Shown here in pieces: positions 9,901 through 17,219 of a stretch of DNA of 64,000 nucleotides (positions within the stretch are counted from its first letter, which is position 1; each line of letters starts with the position of its first letter). The translations under genes were made by a program, and so were the position numbers. Source of the DNA: Muribaculaceae bacterium (GTDB lineage: Bacteria; Bacteroidota; Bacteroidia; Bacteroidales; Muribaculaceae); contig JAFLTO010000009.1 in the NCBI GenBank assembly GCA_022510425.1, forward strand, positions 49,536-113,535. Direction: 5' to 3'. The notes under the pieces were generated by a model. The model was not told the DNA's origin, did no database searches, and saw nothing but the letters and a program-made list of their open reading frames with translations.

Positions 9901-10331
9901 TCTGTTATTAATTTATAAAGAGAAGTTTCTACAGCTCCATAATTTTTAGATTTTCTGGCTACTCTCCATTCGGCACGAAAGATTGCTCCATTATTGGATC
10001 GGAAAGTAAGTTTGCTATATCCCTCCTTCTTGCCTCTTGTAAGAATATTTCTTGCATCTGTCGGAGGAAGACGATTTTTCTCGCCCTCTTCGGGCTCGCC
10101 ATAAATTTCAATACTCTGATTCCGTTCCCCTTTTTTGCGTGGATAACGAGGCGCTCTATTGTAAAGGGCCAGACAAATGGCATCTAAAATGGTTGACTTT
10201 CCACTTCCGGTGGCCCCAACAATGCTGAATATTGTGGCATCTCTCAAAGCTCCTTCTTCAAAATTTATGATTTCACCCTCTTGCCGGTCGAGCGATGCAA
10301 GGTTTAACAGTTCAATCTTCAATATTTTCAT
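6945..10331 (-). CDS. sbcC: SbcC-like SMC-family ATPase of the SbcCD (Rad50-Mre11) nuclease
   Basis: A 1128-residue protein with the Rad50/SbcC plan: Walker A GATGSGKST at 39-47, two long coiled-coil arms rich in Lys and Glu, a zinc hook CPLC at 571-574 in the middle, then the ABC signature LSGGET near 1032-1037 and Walker B LFIDEGFG near 1060-1067. With SbcD it opens hairpins and trims blocked DNA ends during repair. Only three bases separate it from the upstream sbcD gene, so the two are co-translated. The coiled-coil part is AT-rich because of Lys/Glu codons, not necessarily because of transfer. Confidence 0.95.
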   Translation of the reverse strand: MKILKIELLNLASLDRQEGEIINFEEGALRDATIFSIVGATGSGKSTILDAICLALYNRAPRYPRKKGERNQSIEIYGEPEEGEKNRLPPTDARNILTRGKKEGYSKLTFRSNNGAIFRAEWRVARKSKNYGAVETSLYKLITEEGKVKEEVAEWDTIPQIIGLDYDQFLRTVLIAQGSFSSFIRAKENERYELLEKLIGCEELYTRIAAKIKQQKDEAVKQYSEIAAHFSAFEKDIIPEEEHKALIEIIKELETKEKEVKEGLLKTQKALEWYITNDKYLKNITGYTDDLKAKKKVLDDSKVENYQLELHDTTLAGVTIYKDWKTAETDILKEEEKLKSLKEKFIKIETQQTAEEEALEKLKVKSKEAESKLQQQMPHIRKAREIKTELDGLRKVLKEKESSKKTAESSKNNADINVENNKKDIEKYKISLEKCQKEFNELNEKFKNEEEKINKNVEIAKVNFDNEKKKTVGLDIELLQKERNKAEKKLNDLKSAIKIQSDINLKINKKEEILKSQKELAEENNKINEKLKELDIENLSQELDILTKSYTLITSENWNLHRKSLQEGKPCPLCGALNHPYTLDENIAPVVDNFKSLILKKKEDLNNQRARKDDLSKQQSVNNGKLDGIKDMLTTLEAEIESLSKGWDELHSSNTDWPSDKERLMEMQPEMEKEFNEVDKKLTYYNNLTKIIEQLREKKETAEIQKQEFDKNASQKRQAAEKKIHEAKTLLETEKGKSENLLAQQKEKANALELALEAFNNTKVEVENKEKSLKNEIGDKDPEIFEKELEDDRNKANKEMSNKIEEISRLREELKEIKGEENAVKGQREKSVNNASEKKKELQVWIKEFNEGKAEQITEETIAFFYESKNDWEGLRGRLNNYQREYTAAETTLKNETKAYNAHQDSKPEKSREELTKTKTELENHSNAELIDGKARIQRHEMAKEKMGEMFVKKEEAERYKIEWEEITGAIGAEGKTLRKIAQCHTLGFLIRHANFEIRKFNNRYELQQVKNSLGIRIIDHDRADDIRDTTSLSGGETFLVSLGLALGLSSLSSRNISFENLFIDEGFGTLDPETLDTVIDSLSMLQTSQGKKVGVISHTDSISERIATQIRVIKHGNSGSSHIEIYP

Positions 10332-10334
10332 GGC

Positions 10335-11600
10335 TTATTCTTCCTCTGATATAGATTGCAGTATAGATTTCAACATTTTTTCCTGAATCTCGCTCATTTC
10401 GCGTTTATGTTCAATTTTAAAGGTGTCTTTCAAAGTTTCAAGAGGATCACGGTTCAGTATGTCTTCAACGCTTTCCAATTGTTTTTCCAAGACTCCTGAA
10501 TGTAATTCCATGGCAGGAAGAATCTTGTGGATTTTGCAAAGCACGACATTTTTTCTACTGATAAGAGACTCCAATTCGTTTATTTCGTCGTTGTTCACTT
10601 TATCTTGTTTCACTTTAAGCAAGAGATATTCGAACTTATCATCAAGCTGACCTCCATCTCCTCTATCAGGCAATTCTTCTTTAATAAGCTTTAATAGTTT
10701 CTTGGGTGGCAATTCAATTCCTTCATCAGGAAAAATTCTCAGTTTATGCTGAGGCACGTATTCAATAAATTCTACTTTCAGTTTTTTATCAGGAGATATT
10801 GTCACCAAATCCACTCCGTGGTGATAGTCAATTTCAGCAAACGACATTGGAAGGATGCTTCCTGTGTATCGAGCCCAGTTGGTGTTCCAAATATGCTGAC
10901 GTTTATGAATGTGTCCGCTGGTGAAATAATCAGGATGATCTTCCCAGCCATCCATATTCACTTCCTCCTGTCCCCCAATAATAATTTTTTCGCTTGCATC
11001 CTTTTCAGCAATTTCAGATCCCTTGGCATACATATGTGCCATCATCACTAAGGGTAACCCGGGATATTTGTCACGAGCATATTGAGTAAGATCACGAATA
11101 ATTCGGTTCACACCCTCCGAGTAACTCCCACCTTCCATCACATCGCTTCTAAGAAATGGCACCACAAGCACCAAGAACTTTTCTCCTGCACTATTATTGA
11201 GAGGTATAATCAAATCGTCAAAATCTATATTCCAACTTCCGCCATTTTCGTCAGAAACCCAATTTTTTTTCACTTTTCCCCTCACTTCTACATTTCTTTC
11301 TGTAAGCAATGACCTTGGTGCTTCGAGACGAAACGCGGAATCATGATTACCGGCACTTATCACAATTTTCATTTCCGGACATTTCTTAGTGGCCTCCGTT
11401 ATAAAGTCATAATAAATAGCCTGGGCTGCAGCTGACGGATTCGCATTGTCAAACACATCTCCTGCCACAAGCAAAGCGTCAGGTTTTTGCTCTTCCAGTC
11501 TACTTAGAAGCCAATGGAAAAAATGTTTATGTTCTGATAAACGGTCATTGCCATGAAAAAGATTGCCTATATGCCAATCGCCGGTAGCTATAATCTTCAT
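10335..11600 (-). CDS. sbcD: SbcD-like exonuclease subunit (Mre11 family)
   Basis: A 421-residue metallophosphoesterase. The metal-binding motifs are in order: GDWHIG with Asp8 and His10, GDVFD with Asp48, AGNHD with Asn85-His86-Asp87, then the MAHMY and SGHIHK histidines. This is the nuclease subunit that pairs with SbcC encoded immediately downstream (three-base gap). A perfect 13-bp inverted repeat lies 18-56 bases upstream of the start, between this gene and the DUF4332 gene. Confidence 0.95.
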   Translation of the reverse strand: MKIIATGDWHIGNLFHGNDRLSEHKHFFHWLLSRLEEQKPDALLVAGDVFDNANPSAAAQAIYYDFITEATKKCPEMKIVISAGNHDSAFRLEAPRSLLTERNVEVRGKVKKNWVSDENGGSWNIDFDDLIIPLNNSAGEKFLVLVVPFLRSDVMEGGSYSEGVNRIIRDLTQYARDKYPGLPLVMMAHMYAKGSEIAEKDASEKIIIGGQEEVNMDGWEDHPDYFTSGHIHKRQHIWNTNWARYTGSILPMSFAEIDYHHGVDLVTISPDKKLKVEFIEYVPQHKLRIFPDEGIELPPKKLLKLIKEELPDRGDGGQLDDKFEYLLLKVKQDKVNNDEINELESLISRKNVVLCKIHKILPAMELHSGVLEKQLESVEDILNRDPLETLKDTFKIEHKREMSEIQEKMLKSILQSISEEE

Positions 11601-11617
11601 TATTGATCTTTCAGTAT

Positions 11618-11656
11618 AATAGGTCAGGAAATCCGGACGGTACTTCCTGACCTATT
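11618..11656 (-). terminator. Perfect 13-bp stem-loop between DUF4332 gene and sbcD
   Basis: Arms AATAGGTCAGGAA (11618-11630) and its exact complement (11644-11656) enclose a 13-base loop. There is no U-tract on either strand, and the hairpin sits only about 18 bases from the sbcD start. It may end or attenuate transcription from the DUF4332 gene, or act as a leader structure or protein-binding palindrome for sbcD. Confidence 0.5.
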
Positions 11657-11693
11657 AAAATTATAAGTCTTAAAAATAAAGTTTCTTTGCGAA

Positions 11694-12101
11694 TTAATAA
11701 GTTATAACTCCGGGGAGCTCTTTGGCTTGATCAATCATACGTTGAACTTCCGTTACCGATGGAACTCTACCAACACGTTTGTGCTGTTCGTTGACTTCAT
11801 TCATCTTCGCTACAAGGTTTTCTGCATTTCTATGAGCAAACTCCTTTACGGTGTCAACTCCGGAAGCCTCAAGAAGTTCTGCAAACTGAGGACCAACACC
11901 ATTGATGCGATATAAGTCAGCATGATTTACCCATGTGAGGATGAGTTTACTGCTGATACCGGTAGCTTCTGCGAGTTCTTCACGACCTTTCTTTGTTTTT
12001 CCTTTTTCCAGCAATTGTGCTGAATCGTTGATGCCCGCAGCCTTAAGTTTTTCAGCATACACCGGGCCAATGCCTTCTACGTCGATGATTTTGTAATCCA
12101 T
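11694..12101 (-). CDS. DUF4332 domain-containing protein (helix-hairpin-helix type)
   Basis: A 135-residue cytoplasmic protein with two related halves, each carrying a helix-hairpin-helix-like glycine motif: VEGIGPVYAEKLKAAGI (8-24) and INGVGPQFAELLEASGV (66-82). This is the DUF4332 pattern, likely a non-specific DNA-binding or structural fold. Biochemical function is unknown. It is upstream of sbcD on the same strand, but a strong hairpin separates them, so co-transcription is uncertain. Confidence 0.8.
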   Translation of the reverse strand: MDYKIIDVEGIGPVYAEKLKAAGINDSAQLLEKGKTKKGREELAEATGISSKLILTWVNHADLYRINGVGPQFAELLEASGVDTVKEFAHRNAENLVAKMNEVNEQHKRVGRVPSVTEVQRMIDQAKELPGVITY

Positions 12102-12322
12102 ACTTTTATTATTTAGTAGTTTATGGGTTAAATTTACAATATTTGGAATGAATTTGCAAGAGCTGAGAGAGGATTTTTAGATTTACAATCAAAATAGTCA
12201 TTCCCTAACTATCCTCATCTTCTTACAAAGAACCATGGTGGTTTCCCACGGGGATAAACAAGACTACCACCACCAACAATACTTTTTACAGGTTCCCTAT
12301 GTTTTTAAAGATTAATTTAATG

Positions 12323-14236
12323 TTAATTCCCTGAATAGATAAAATTGACAATGTAAGGATCAGTACGGTAAGTAAAGCCGTTTCGAGTTTTAAATTCCGG
12401 TGTGATTGTCACCTTTACATTTGGTTGGTAGAATGAAAAAGTTTCTCTTTTTATATTTATCCCGTCTTGAATACCTGCGGTTGATTTTGCGACGTCGCTA
12501 TATTCTTTGTATTCAGACCCTTCCCAATATCCATAAGTCCAACCCCACACACCCATGGAGTCCACATTTTCAAAGTCAAATGTCATCTTCACATCATAAC
12601 GATATTCACCAAAGGCTTCATTATAATAAGTGTTAACGATTTCTACATCATTCAAAGTTAGCCATGGGTCAGCATATTCTACAAACCGATACTCCTTCCA
12701 ATAATAGAAAATATCACCTATTAAAAAACCCGGAGTAAGCATATATTCCACATTCGGAGATAAACCATCGACATTAAATGTTAATCTATGAGTGTCTCCC
12801 CAATATGGGTTTTCGTCTATGACGGTGGCAATTAATTCATCGTTATCTTCTATAAAAAGTATAGGAGTTGAATATAAATATTTAATCAAAGAATTGTTTT
12901 CAAATCGCATTTCTATGATATAATTCAACGGATTATCAGATTGTTTGAAAGGATACATCACAGGAGCAGGAGGGAAGATATTAGTATCATACCGGAATAA
13001 TGGTATTTGAGCAAAATCTATTTCACTTGATTTTTCCCATTCAAAAAACTTTATAAAAACTGCTCCGGCAACATCAATATTTCCTTCGAAGAAAAGTTCT
13101 TGATTATCTATTAAGCAAGTTTTCTCAGTAGAAAAAGAGAGACCAAGTTCCCCACCTATCATTAAATTGGGAGAGATATTTAATTTTGCTCCAAGATTTT
13201 TTGTCCATAACCCTAGACCAAGATCGAAAGAAGCAACGGGACCTACTTTAAAACTTCCCTCTAAGTCTAAAGATTTTAAAATATTTTCATTTTTATCAGT
13301 GAGGTCCTCACTAAAATATCCCTCTTGTGTCCAGCCTGCTTTGTAAATGAATGATTTTCCAAATCCCAAACTCAATTTTCCTTCTAAAGCACCTGCAAGA
13401 TATAAACCAAAGTCTACAAACGGACGTAGCGTTACGACTCCTCCGGCTATTGGTATTACTCCTTCAAATACCGTAGTGGAAGGTAGAAGATCTAAAATCT
13501 TTTTAAGTTCCTCATCGTCATCCTCAGGATTAAATTCATATTTCACTCCTGCCTCTCCTTTAATTTCGATTCCTGTAGTAAGGGATAATTCATAGGTTTC
13601 TTCTGTCAGGTTAAAATTAAAAGTCAGGACTCCTCCTAAATTTAAACTCATTTCCGCGAACCAGCCATTGTTTCCCACTTCTATAGGTATTGTAATTAAA
13701 TCCATGTCTCCTAATGTAGCACGGCTTTTCAAATCATAATTCCCCTTTGTCAAAGTTGATAGCGAATAGTTGGATTCAAGCTCAAGTTTTTCAAAAATTT
13801 CATTAAAAGAAGCAGTGGTAGTAACACATTTTATCTCATTTCCTTCCTCAAATACAGAGGTCACCTTGTTGCCTAAACCAAAAGGAACTTTATCAGATAT
13901 TTTAGAGGCGACTATTTCTCCTGTTTCCGGCAAAATATTTGAGGGCGTATTGTGGCTGAAATATAATATTGTATCATTTTCTATAGAGATAAGATATTTT
14001 TGAGCTACCTCGTTGAGCACTTTAACACCCTCTTTATATTGGTAAGTTATATTATAATTTTCGGACTTTTCTGAAATCGGATTATAGTCGGTTTCATAAT
14101 CCGGATCCGGCGTATTGTCAGGGATGGTTTGCTCATTGTCAGGATTATTATTGTCTGGCTGCTCGATATCATCTTTTGAACAACCTACAATCAAAAACAT
14201 CAATAATGATAAAATTGGATAAATTAATTTTTTCAT
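12323..14236 (-). CDS. Large uncharacterised surface lipoprotein
   Basis: A 637-residue protein with a lipoprotein signal peptide (MKKLIYPILSLLMFLIVGC, Cys19), then an acidic, Pro/Asn-rich linker typical of Bacteroidetes surface-exposed lipoproteins. The middle (about 190-400) is rich in alternating hydrophobic and glycine residues (for example VASFDLGLGLW), suggesting extended amphipathic beta strands. The C-terminal 200 residues look like one or two Ig-like beta-sandwich domains. I recognise no family. Codon use is more AT-rich than in neighbouring core genes, fitting accessory DNA beside the broken dinD and ATPase fragments. Export is well supported; function is unknown. Confidence 0.75.
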   Translation of the reverse strand: MKKLIYPILSLLMFLIVGCSKDDIEQPDNNNPDNEQTIPDNTPDPDYETDYNPISEKSENYNITYQYKEGVKVLNEVAQKYLISIENDTILYFSHNTPSNILPETGEIVASKISDKVPFGLGNKVTSVFEEGNEIKCVTTTASFNEIFEKLELESNYSLSTLTKGNYDLKSRATLGDMDLITIPIEVGNNGWFAEMSLNLGGVLTFNFNLTEETYELSLTTGIEIKGEAGVKYEFNPEDDDEELKKILDLLPSTTVFEGVIPIAGGVVTLRPFVDFGLYLAGALEGKLSLGFGKSFIYKAGWTQEGYFSEDLTDKNENILKSLDLEGSFKVGPVASFDLGLGLWTKNLGAKLNISPNLMIGGELGLSFSTEKTCLIDNQELFFEGNIDVAGAVFIKFFEWEKSSEIDFAQIPLFRYDTNIFPPAPVMYPFKQSDNPLNYIIEMRFENNSLIKYLYSTPILFIEDNDELIATVIDENPYWGDTHRLTFNVDGLSPNVEYMLTPGFLIGDIFYYWKEYRFVEYADPWLTLNDVEIVNTYYNEAFGEYRYDVKMTFDFENVDSMGVWGWTYGYWEGSEYKEYSDVAKSTAGIQDGINIKRETFSFYQPNVKVTITPEFKTRNGFTYRTDPYIVNFIYSGN

Positions 14237-14258
14237 AATAAGGGATTTGCAACATTGA

Positions 14259-14266
14259 CAAATTTA
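14259..14266 (-). promoter_or_regulatory. Predicted -7 element for the large lipoprotein gene
   Basis: TAAATTTG on the minus strand, 22 bases upstream of the ATG, matches the Bacteroidetes TAnnTTTG element. A -33 TTTG at the right distance is imperfect, so only the -7 box is called. Confidence 0.4.
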
Positions 14267-14474
14267 ACAAAAAAATCTAACAACATGACAACAATAAGCC
14301 CAATAAGCTTTAGGGAATAAGCAAATCCGGCGATACTCAAAGGTTCGGCTCGGTCATAAACGGTTTCAGTTTAGTTTCTGGGCCTATAAAATTATTCTTA
14401 ATGGGTTTTAAAGGTTTCGTTTTCTAATCTTTATTTTGTTTTTCCAATCTTCCTTAAAGAACTCAAAGAATTTA

Positions 14475-14533
14475 AAAGGAAGAGAAGGTAAAGAGATTCG
14501 ACTAATCTTATATAAAATCCCGGCATCGATCAA
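14475..14533 (-). pseudogene. 59-bp fragment of a DUF4143-type ATPase gene
   Basis: This segment matches 16168-16226, inside the intact ATPase gene, at 57 of 59 positions. Read on the minus strand it keeps the coding frame of the parent (IDAGILYKISRIS, then PSLP). It abuts the truncated 3' end of the dinD pseudogene at about 14533. The rest of 14237-14474 shows no gene: only the lipoprotein promoter region and a few short AATAAGC-type words. Confidence 0.85.
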
Positions 14534-15259
14534 AAATATTTTGTGATTTTGTCAGACCTTTTCTTTCGTGAATATCTGGACTTGTTAAACCGTTATATAA
14601 TCCTTCATAGCCAGCATTCTGAAAAACAGCATAATCTTTATTAGTTGCAACACCAGCCATTTTGCTGCTCTAGCAAGTTGAGTATTATGTTTCTTCATTT
14701 CTTTGCGAAGTAAAAGTCTGCGTTGCTCTTCCTCTGTCAAGTGAGTATCTTGTAATAAAATTTCAGCTCTACGAGTCTGGATCGCAAAATATGTTTGAGC
14801 CTGAGCCACAATAGGTTTGGATGAATCGGCATTCATCACAGTCAAATAACATGCATAGCGGGTCATTTTAATGTTATCTGCCTGTCTCTCAGCGCCGTAC
14901 CCTATTTTAACCATATCGTGCAAAACCTCGAAATGGTCTTCGGGATTATGACCACTTTCTTTACAGGCACTCCATGCTTTTCTTGCTGCCGGCAGAAAGA
15001 ATCTATATTCAGAATACCCCAAAACTGGGCATAAATCTCTCGAGGTCCAATATTCTTGCCCATTATCATCAACCTTTCTTATGCTTTCAATGGTATCCTT
15101 GTTTTTCTTTGTAAGTATAGCAAATATTTTTTCGTAAGTTTTATCTTTCAAAGATAAAGAAGATTTCCGTGTAAAGTTGATGACAATGAAGTAGTTTGGT
15201 AAATAATGGTCTAAAAATTCATTTACGCCAAATGTAAGTAAACATTGAAAATTCTTCAC
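14534..15259 (-). pseudogene. dinD: Broken DinD-like (DNA damage-inducible protein D) gene
   Basis: The minus-strand frame from 15259 encodes DinD-type text: WTSRDLCPVLGYSEYRFF, MVKIGYGAERQ, TRYACYLTVMNADSSKP and QTYFAIQTRRAEI, closely following E. coli DinD. After the A-run at 14660-14663 the frame is lost and ends at 14585. Adding one A restores KMAGVATNKDYAVFQNAGY and then EGLYNG and HERKGLTKSQ, again DinD-like, down to about 14534, where similarity stops and an ATPase gene fragment begins. The gene is thus frameshifted and lacks roughly its last 70-80 codons. The true start is uncertain: the first 35 residues from 15259 are not DinD-like, and a TTG at about residue 38 is an alternative. 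Confidence 0.85.
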
Positions 15260-15484
15260 CCTTCTCTATTGGTTGTCGGTATAGTCATAGGTCTCTTTAT
15301 AGGTGTCAATTTGATAGTTTACAACGCTTATACCTCCTCTTATAAAGAATTCCAAGAGAAGAAAGAAGTCCTTGACCAATCCCTAAAAGAACATTCCGAA
15401 GCCATATACTTCTCCCAATATGCCAAATCCCATTATCCAAAAAAATACAGCAAGTGGAGGAATCCGGGACTTTATAAATATTAA
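15245..15484 (+). CDS. Small single-pass membrane protein or gene remnant
   Basis: A 79-codon frame with a TTG start just after an in-frame stop, and no clear ribosome-binding site. It encodes one hydrophobic segment (about 8-27, LLVVGIVIGLFIGVNLIVY-like) followed by a charged helix (EFQEKKEVLDQSLKEHSE) and a basic tail. It overlaps the 5' end of the dinD pseudogene by 15 bases on the opposite strand and is followed directly by a strong hairpin. It could be the 3' end of a gene truncated by rearrangement. I recognise no family. Confidence 0.35.
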   Translation: MKILHPSLLVVGIVIGLFIGVNLIVYNAYTSSYKEFQEKKEVLDQSLKEHSEAIYFSQYAKSHYPKKYSKWRNPGLYKY

Positions 15485-15516
15485 CGGCAGGCTAATAATT
15501 TATACCTGCCGTTAAT
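15480..15516. terminator. Hairpin terminator, possibly bidirectional
   Basis: TTAACGGCAGG (15481-15491) pairs perfectly with 15505-15515 around a 13-base AT-rich loop; the flanking A/T pair extends it by one. The plus side continues into TGTAAATTTATTTTA, which is U-rich. It lies between the small plus-strand frame and the helicase stub on the other strand. Confidence 0.7.
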
Positions 15517-15642
15517 GTAAATTTATTTTAGGTTGACTTTCTATGATAGTTCGAGTTTTTCCAGTTCCCGCCCTAGCAAAAACTAATAGATGTTTGCCTT
15601 CAAAAGTCGCAGCGTATTTTGCTGCTCGTTTAAATTATCCAT
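15512..15642 (-). pseudogene. 5' stub of a UvrD/Rep-like helicase gene
   Basis: From ATG at 15642 the minus strand reads MDNLNEQQ, the Q-motif start of UvrD-family helicases. If one A is added to the A-run at 15617-15620 it continues YAATFEGKHLLVFARAGTGK then TRTIIE, a clear superfamily 1 Walker A. The frame ends within about 40 residues, at a TAA overlapping the adjacent hairpin; no further helicase motifs follow. It is therefore a frameshifted, truncated remnant. The remaining bases up to the ATPase gene (15643-15746) hold nothing I can identify. Confidence 0.8.
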
Positions 15643-15746
15643 ATATTTTATTTAGAATTAAATTTTGGTCTAAGTTATGCCTGTTAAATTTAAGAAAGAC
15701 GACCTTATGGTGTCAGGAGTGAATCACTTAAGTTCCGAATTGAAGT

Positions 15747-17042
15747 TCATATATATTTTTCTAAGGCATAGGTTGTATATAAGGGAAGATTCAGAATATT
15801 TTCTTGGCGTTTATATGGAAGCATTGAAAATCTGACACTTTCCCTAAGGTTATTTTTCTCCATGAATATCTTTAATGATTTTCCTTTAACATTACCTTCT
15901 GCCTTGACTTCAATAGGAAGAATTCTATTATCTTTTTCTATTATATAATCAATTTCTACTCTCGAATCTTCAGCACTATAATAATAAAGTTTTTTCCCAA
16001 TAGCCATAAGTTGCTGACAAACATATAATTCTGATAAAGTGCCCTTAAACTCTCTATATAAATCAGACTTTAAAAGGATAACAGCAGCCTCAGTGTCTGA
16101 CATTGCTCCATACAGACCACAGTCAAGAAGATATAGTTTGAAGGCATTGAAATCTTCATAAAATTTTAAAGGAAGAGAAGGTGAAGAGATTCGACTAATT
16201 TTATATAAAATCCCGGCATCGATCAACCATTGTATTGCAATTTCAAATTCAGAAGCTCTTGCTCCTTTCCTTATAGCAGAATATATAAATTTTTTATTCT
16301 CCTTAGCAAGTTGTGCAGGCAAAGATCTCATCACTAAATGAATTCTTTCTGCCTCCCTCAAAGGAGCATGTTTAGAAATGTCATTCCTATAAGCTTCTAA
16401 TATGTTATTCTGTATTTTTCGTACTTCCAAAACCCCTCTTCCCTGAATATAAGAAAGAACGGCTTCGGGCATACCTCCGCAAAAATAATATTGCCTAAGA
16501 TGCTCTTCAAATTTAGAATGAAAGACATCCAACAGTTCAATATTAGCCTTATCAATAATTTCACCAAGTTTATATTCTCCCAAAGCCCACAGAAATTCTT
16601 CAAAATCCATTGGATACATTTCCAGAAAATCTACTTTCCCCACGGGGAAAGAAATGCCTTTTCTTAACGTTATACCCAGAAGTGAGCCCGCAACGGCAAC
16701 ATGGTACTCAGACGCCTCCTCGCATAGATATTTAAGAGCCGAAAGCCCTAAAGATATCTCTTGTATTTCGTCAAACACTATTAAGGTTTCACCTGGCACT
16801 ACGGGAGTTTTGGTAATGGCTTCCACACTTTCAAGAATTCTTTTTACATTATAATCCTTAAATAGAGAAGATGCAAATTCAGAATTGTCACATGATATAT
16901 AAGCAAGATACTTGAATTCATTCTTTCCAAATTCTTTGAGAATCCAACTTTTACCTACCTGACGGGCACCTTTTAAGATTAAAGGTTTCCTATATTTTGA
17001 AGCCTTCCAGTTAAGGAGTTCGGAGTATATTCTTCTTTGCAT
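15747..17042 (-). CDS. AAA ATPase with DUF4143 (AAA_14/DUF4143 family)
   Basis: A 431-residue protein starting MQRRIYSELLNW. Longer upstream reading runs through the tRNA-Leu gene and its terminator and cannot be the true start. The N-terminal AAA domain has Walker A GARQVGKS (25-32) and Walker B TLIVFDEIQEI (86-96); the C-terminal DUF4143 region ends with SRVEIDYII (360-368) and IEVK (377-380), the D-x(n)-E-x-K pattern (Asp365, Glu378, Lys380) of restriction-endonuclease-like folds. These ATPases are common, variable genes in Bacteroidetes; proposed roles include toxin-antitoxin-like or defence functions, unproven. Three repeats at a 33-bp period lie just upstream. A 59-bp part of this gene is duplicated at 14475-14533. 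Confidence 0.88.
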   Translation of the reverse strand: MQRRIYSELLNWKASKYRKPLILKGARQVGKSWILKEFGKNEFKYLAYISCDNSEFASSLFKDYNVKRILESVEAITKTPVVPGETLIVFDEIQEISLGLSALKYLCEEASEYHVAVAGSLLGITLRKGISFPVGKVDFLEMYPMDFEEFLWALGEYKLGEIIDKANIELLDVFHSKFEEHLRQYYFCGGMPEAVLSYIQGRGVLEVRKIQNNILEAYRNDISKHAPLREAERIHLVMRSLPAQLAKENKKFIYSAIRKGARASEFEIAIQWLIDAGILYKISRISSPSLPLKFYEDFNAFKLYLLDCGLYGAMSDTEAAVILLKSDLYREFKGTLSELYVCQQLMAIGKKLYYYSAEDSRVEIDYIIEKDNRILPIEVKAEGNVKGKSLKIFMEKNNLRESVRFSMLPYKRQENILNLPLYTTYALEKYI

Positions 17043-17084
17043 GTTATAAAGTATATATATAATCAAATAAGTAAAAGCTGTATT

Positions 17085-17167
17085 ACACAAATCTGCATGA
17101 ATAAAAAGCCAAATATTACATAAATCTGCACGAAAAAAATGTGGAATAGCACATAAATCTGCACGAA
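17085..17167 (-). repeat. Three 17-bp direct repeats at exact 33-bp period (iteron-like)
   Basis: On the minus strand, TTCGTGCAGATTTATGT occurs at 17151-17167 and 17118-17134 (identical), and with two changes at 17085-17101. The starts are exactly 33 bases apart and the 16-base spacers are unrelated. They lie between the tRNA-Leu terminator and the ATPase start, about 43 bases from the latter. They could be binding sites for a repressor or for the ATPase itself, or a recombination/replication element. A CRISPR array is unlikely: repeats and spacers are too short. Confidence 0.85.
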
Positions 17168-17189
17168 ATGTCGATGGAAGGATAAGAAA

Positions 17190-17215
17190 AAACCCAAATC
17201 TTTCGATTTGGGTTT
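17190..17215 (-). terminator. Rho-independent terminator of tRNA-Leu
   Basis: AAACCCAAATC (17190-17200) and GATTTGGGTTT (17205-17215) form a perfect 11-bp stem with a four-base loop; the minus strand continues with a T-run. It starts five bases after the tRNA. Confidence 0.9.
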
Positions 17216-17219
17216 CTTG

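Noticed and set aside
12236..12272. Terminator after the large lipoprotein gene
   Set aside because: TGGTGGT/ACCACCA could pair, but the loop is 23 bases and there is no U-run.
17085..17167. CRISPR array
   Set aside because: Repeats of 17 bases and spacers of 16 are too short, only three copies exist, and no cas genes are present.
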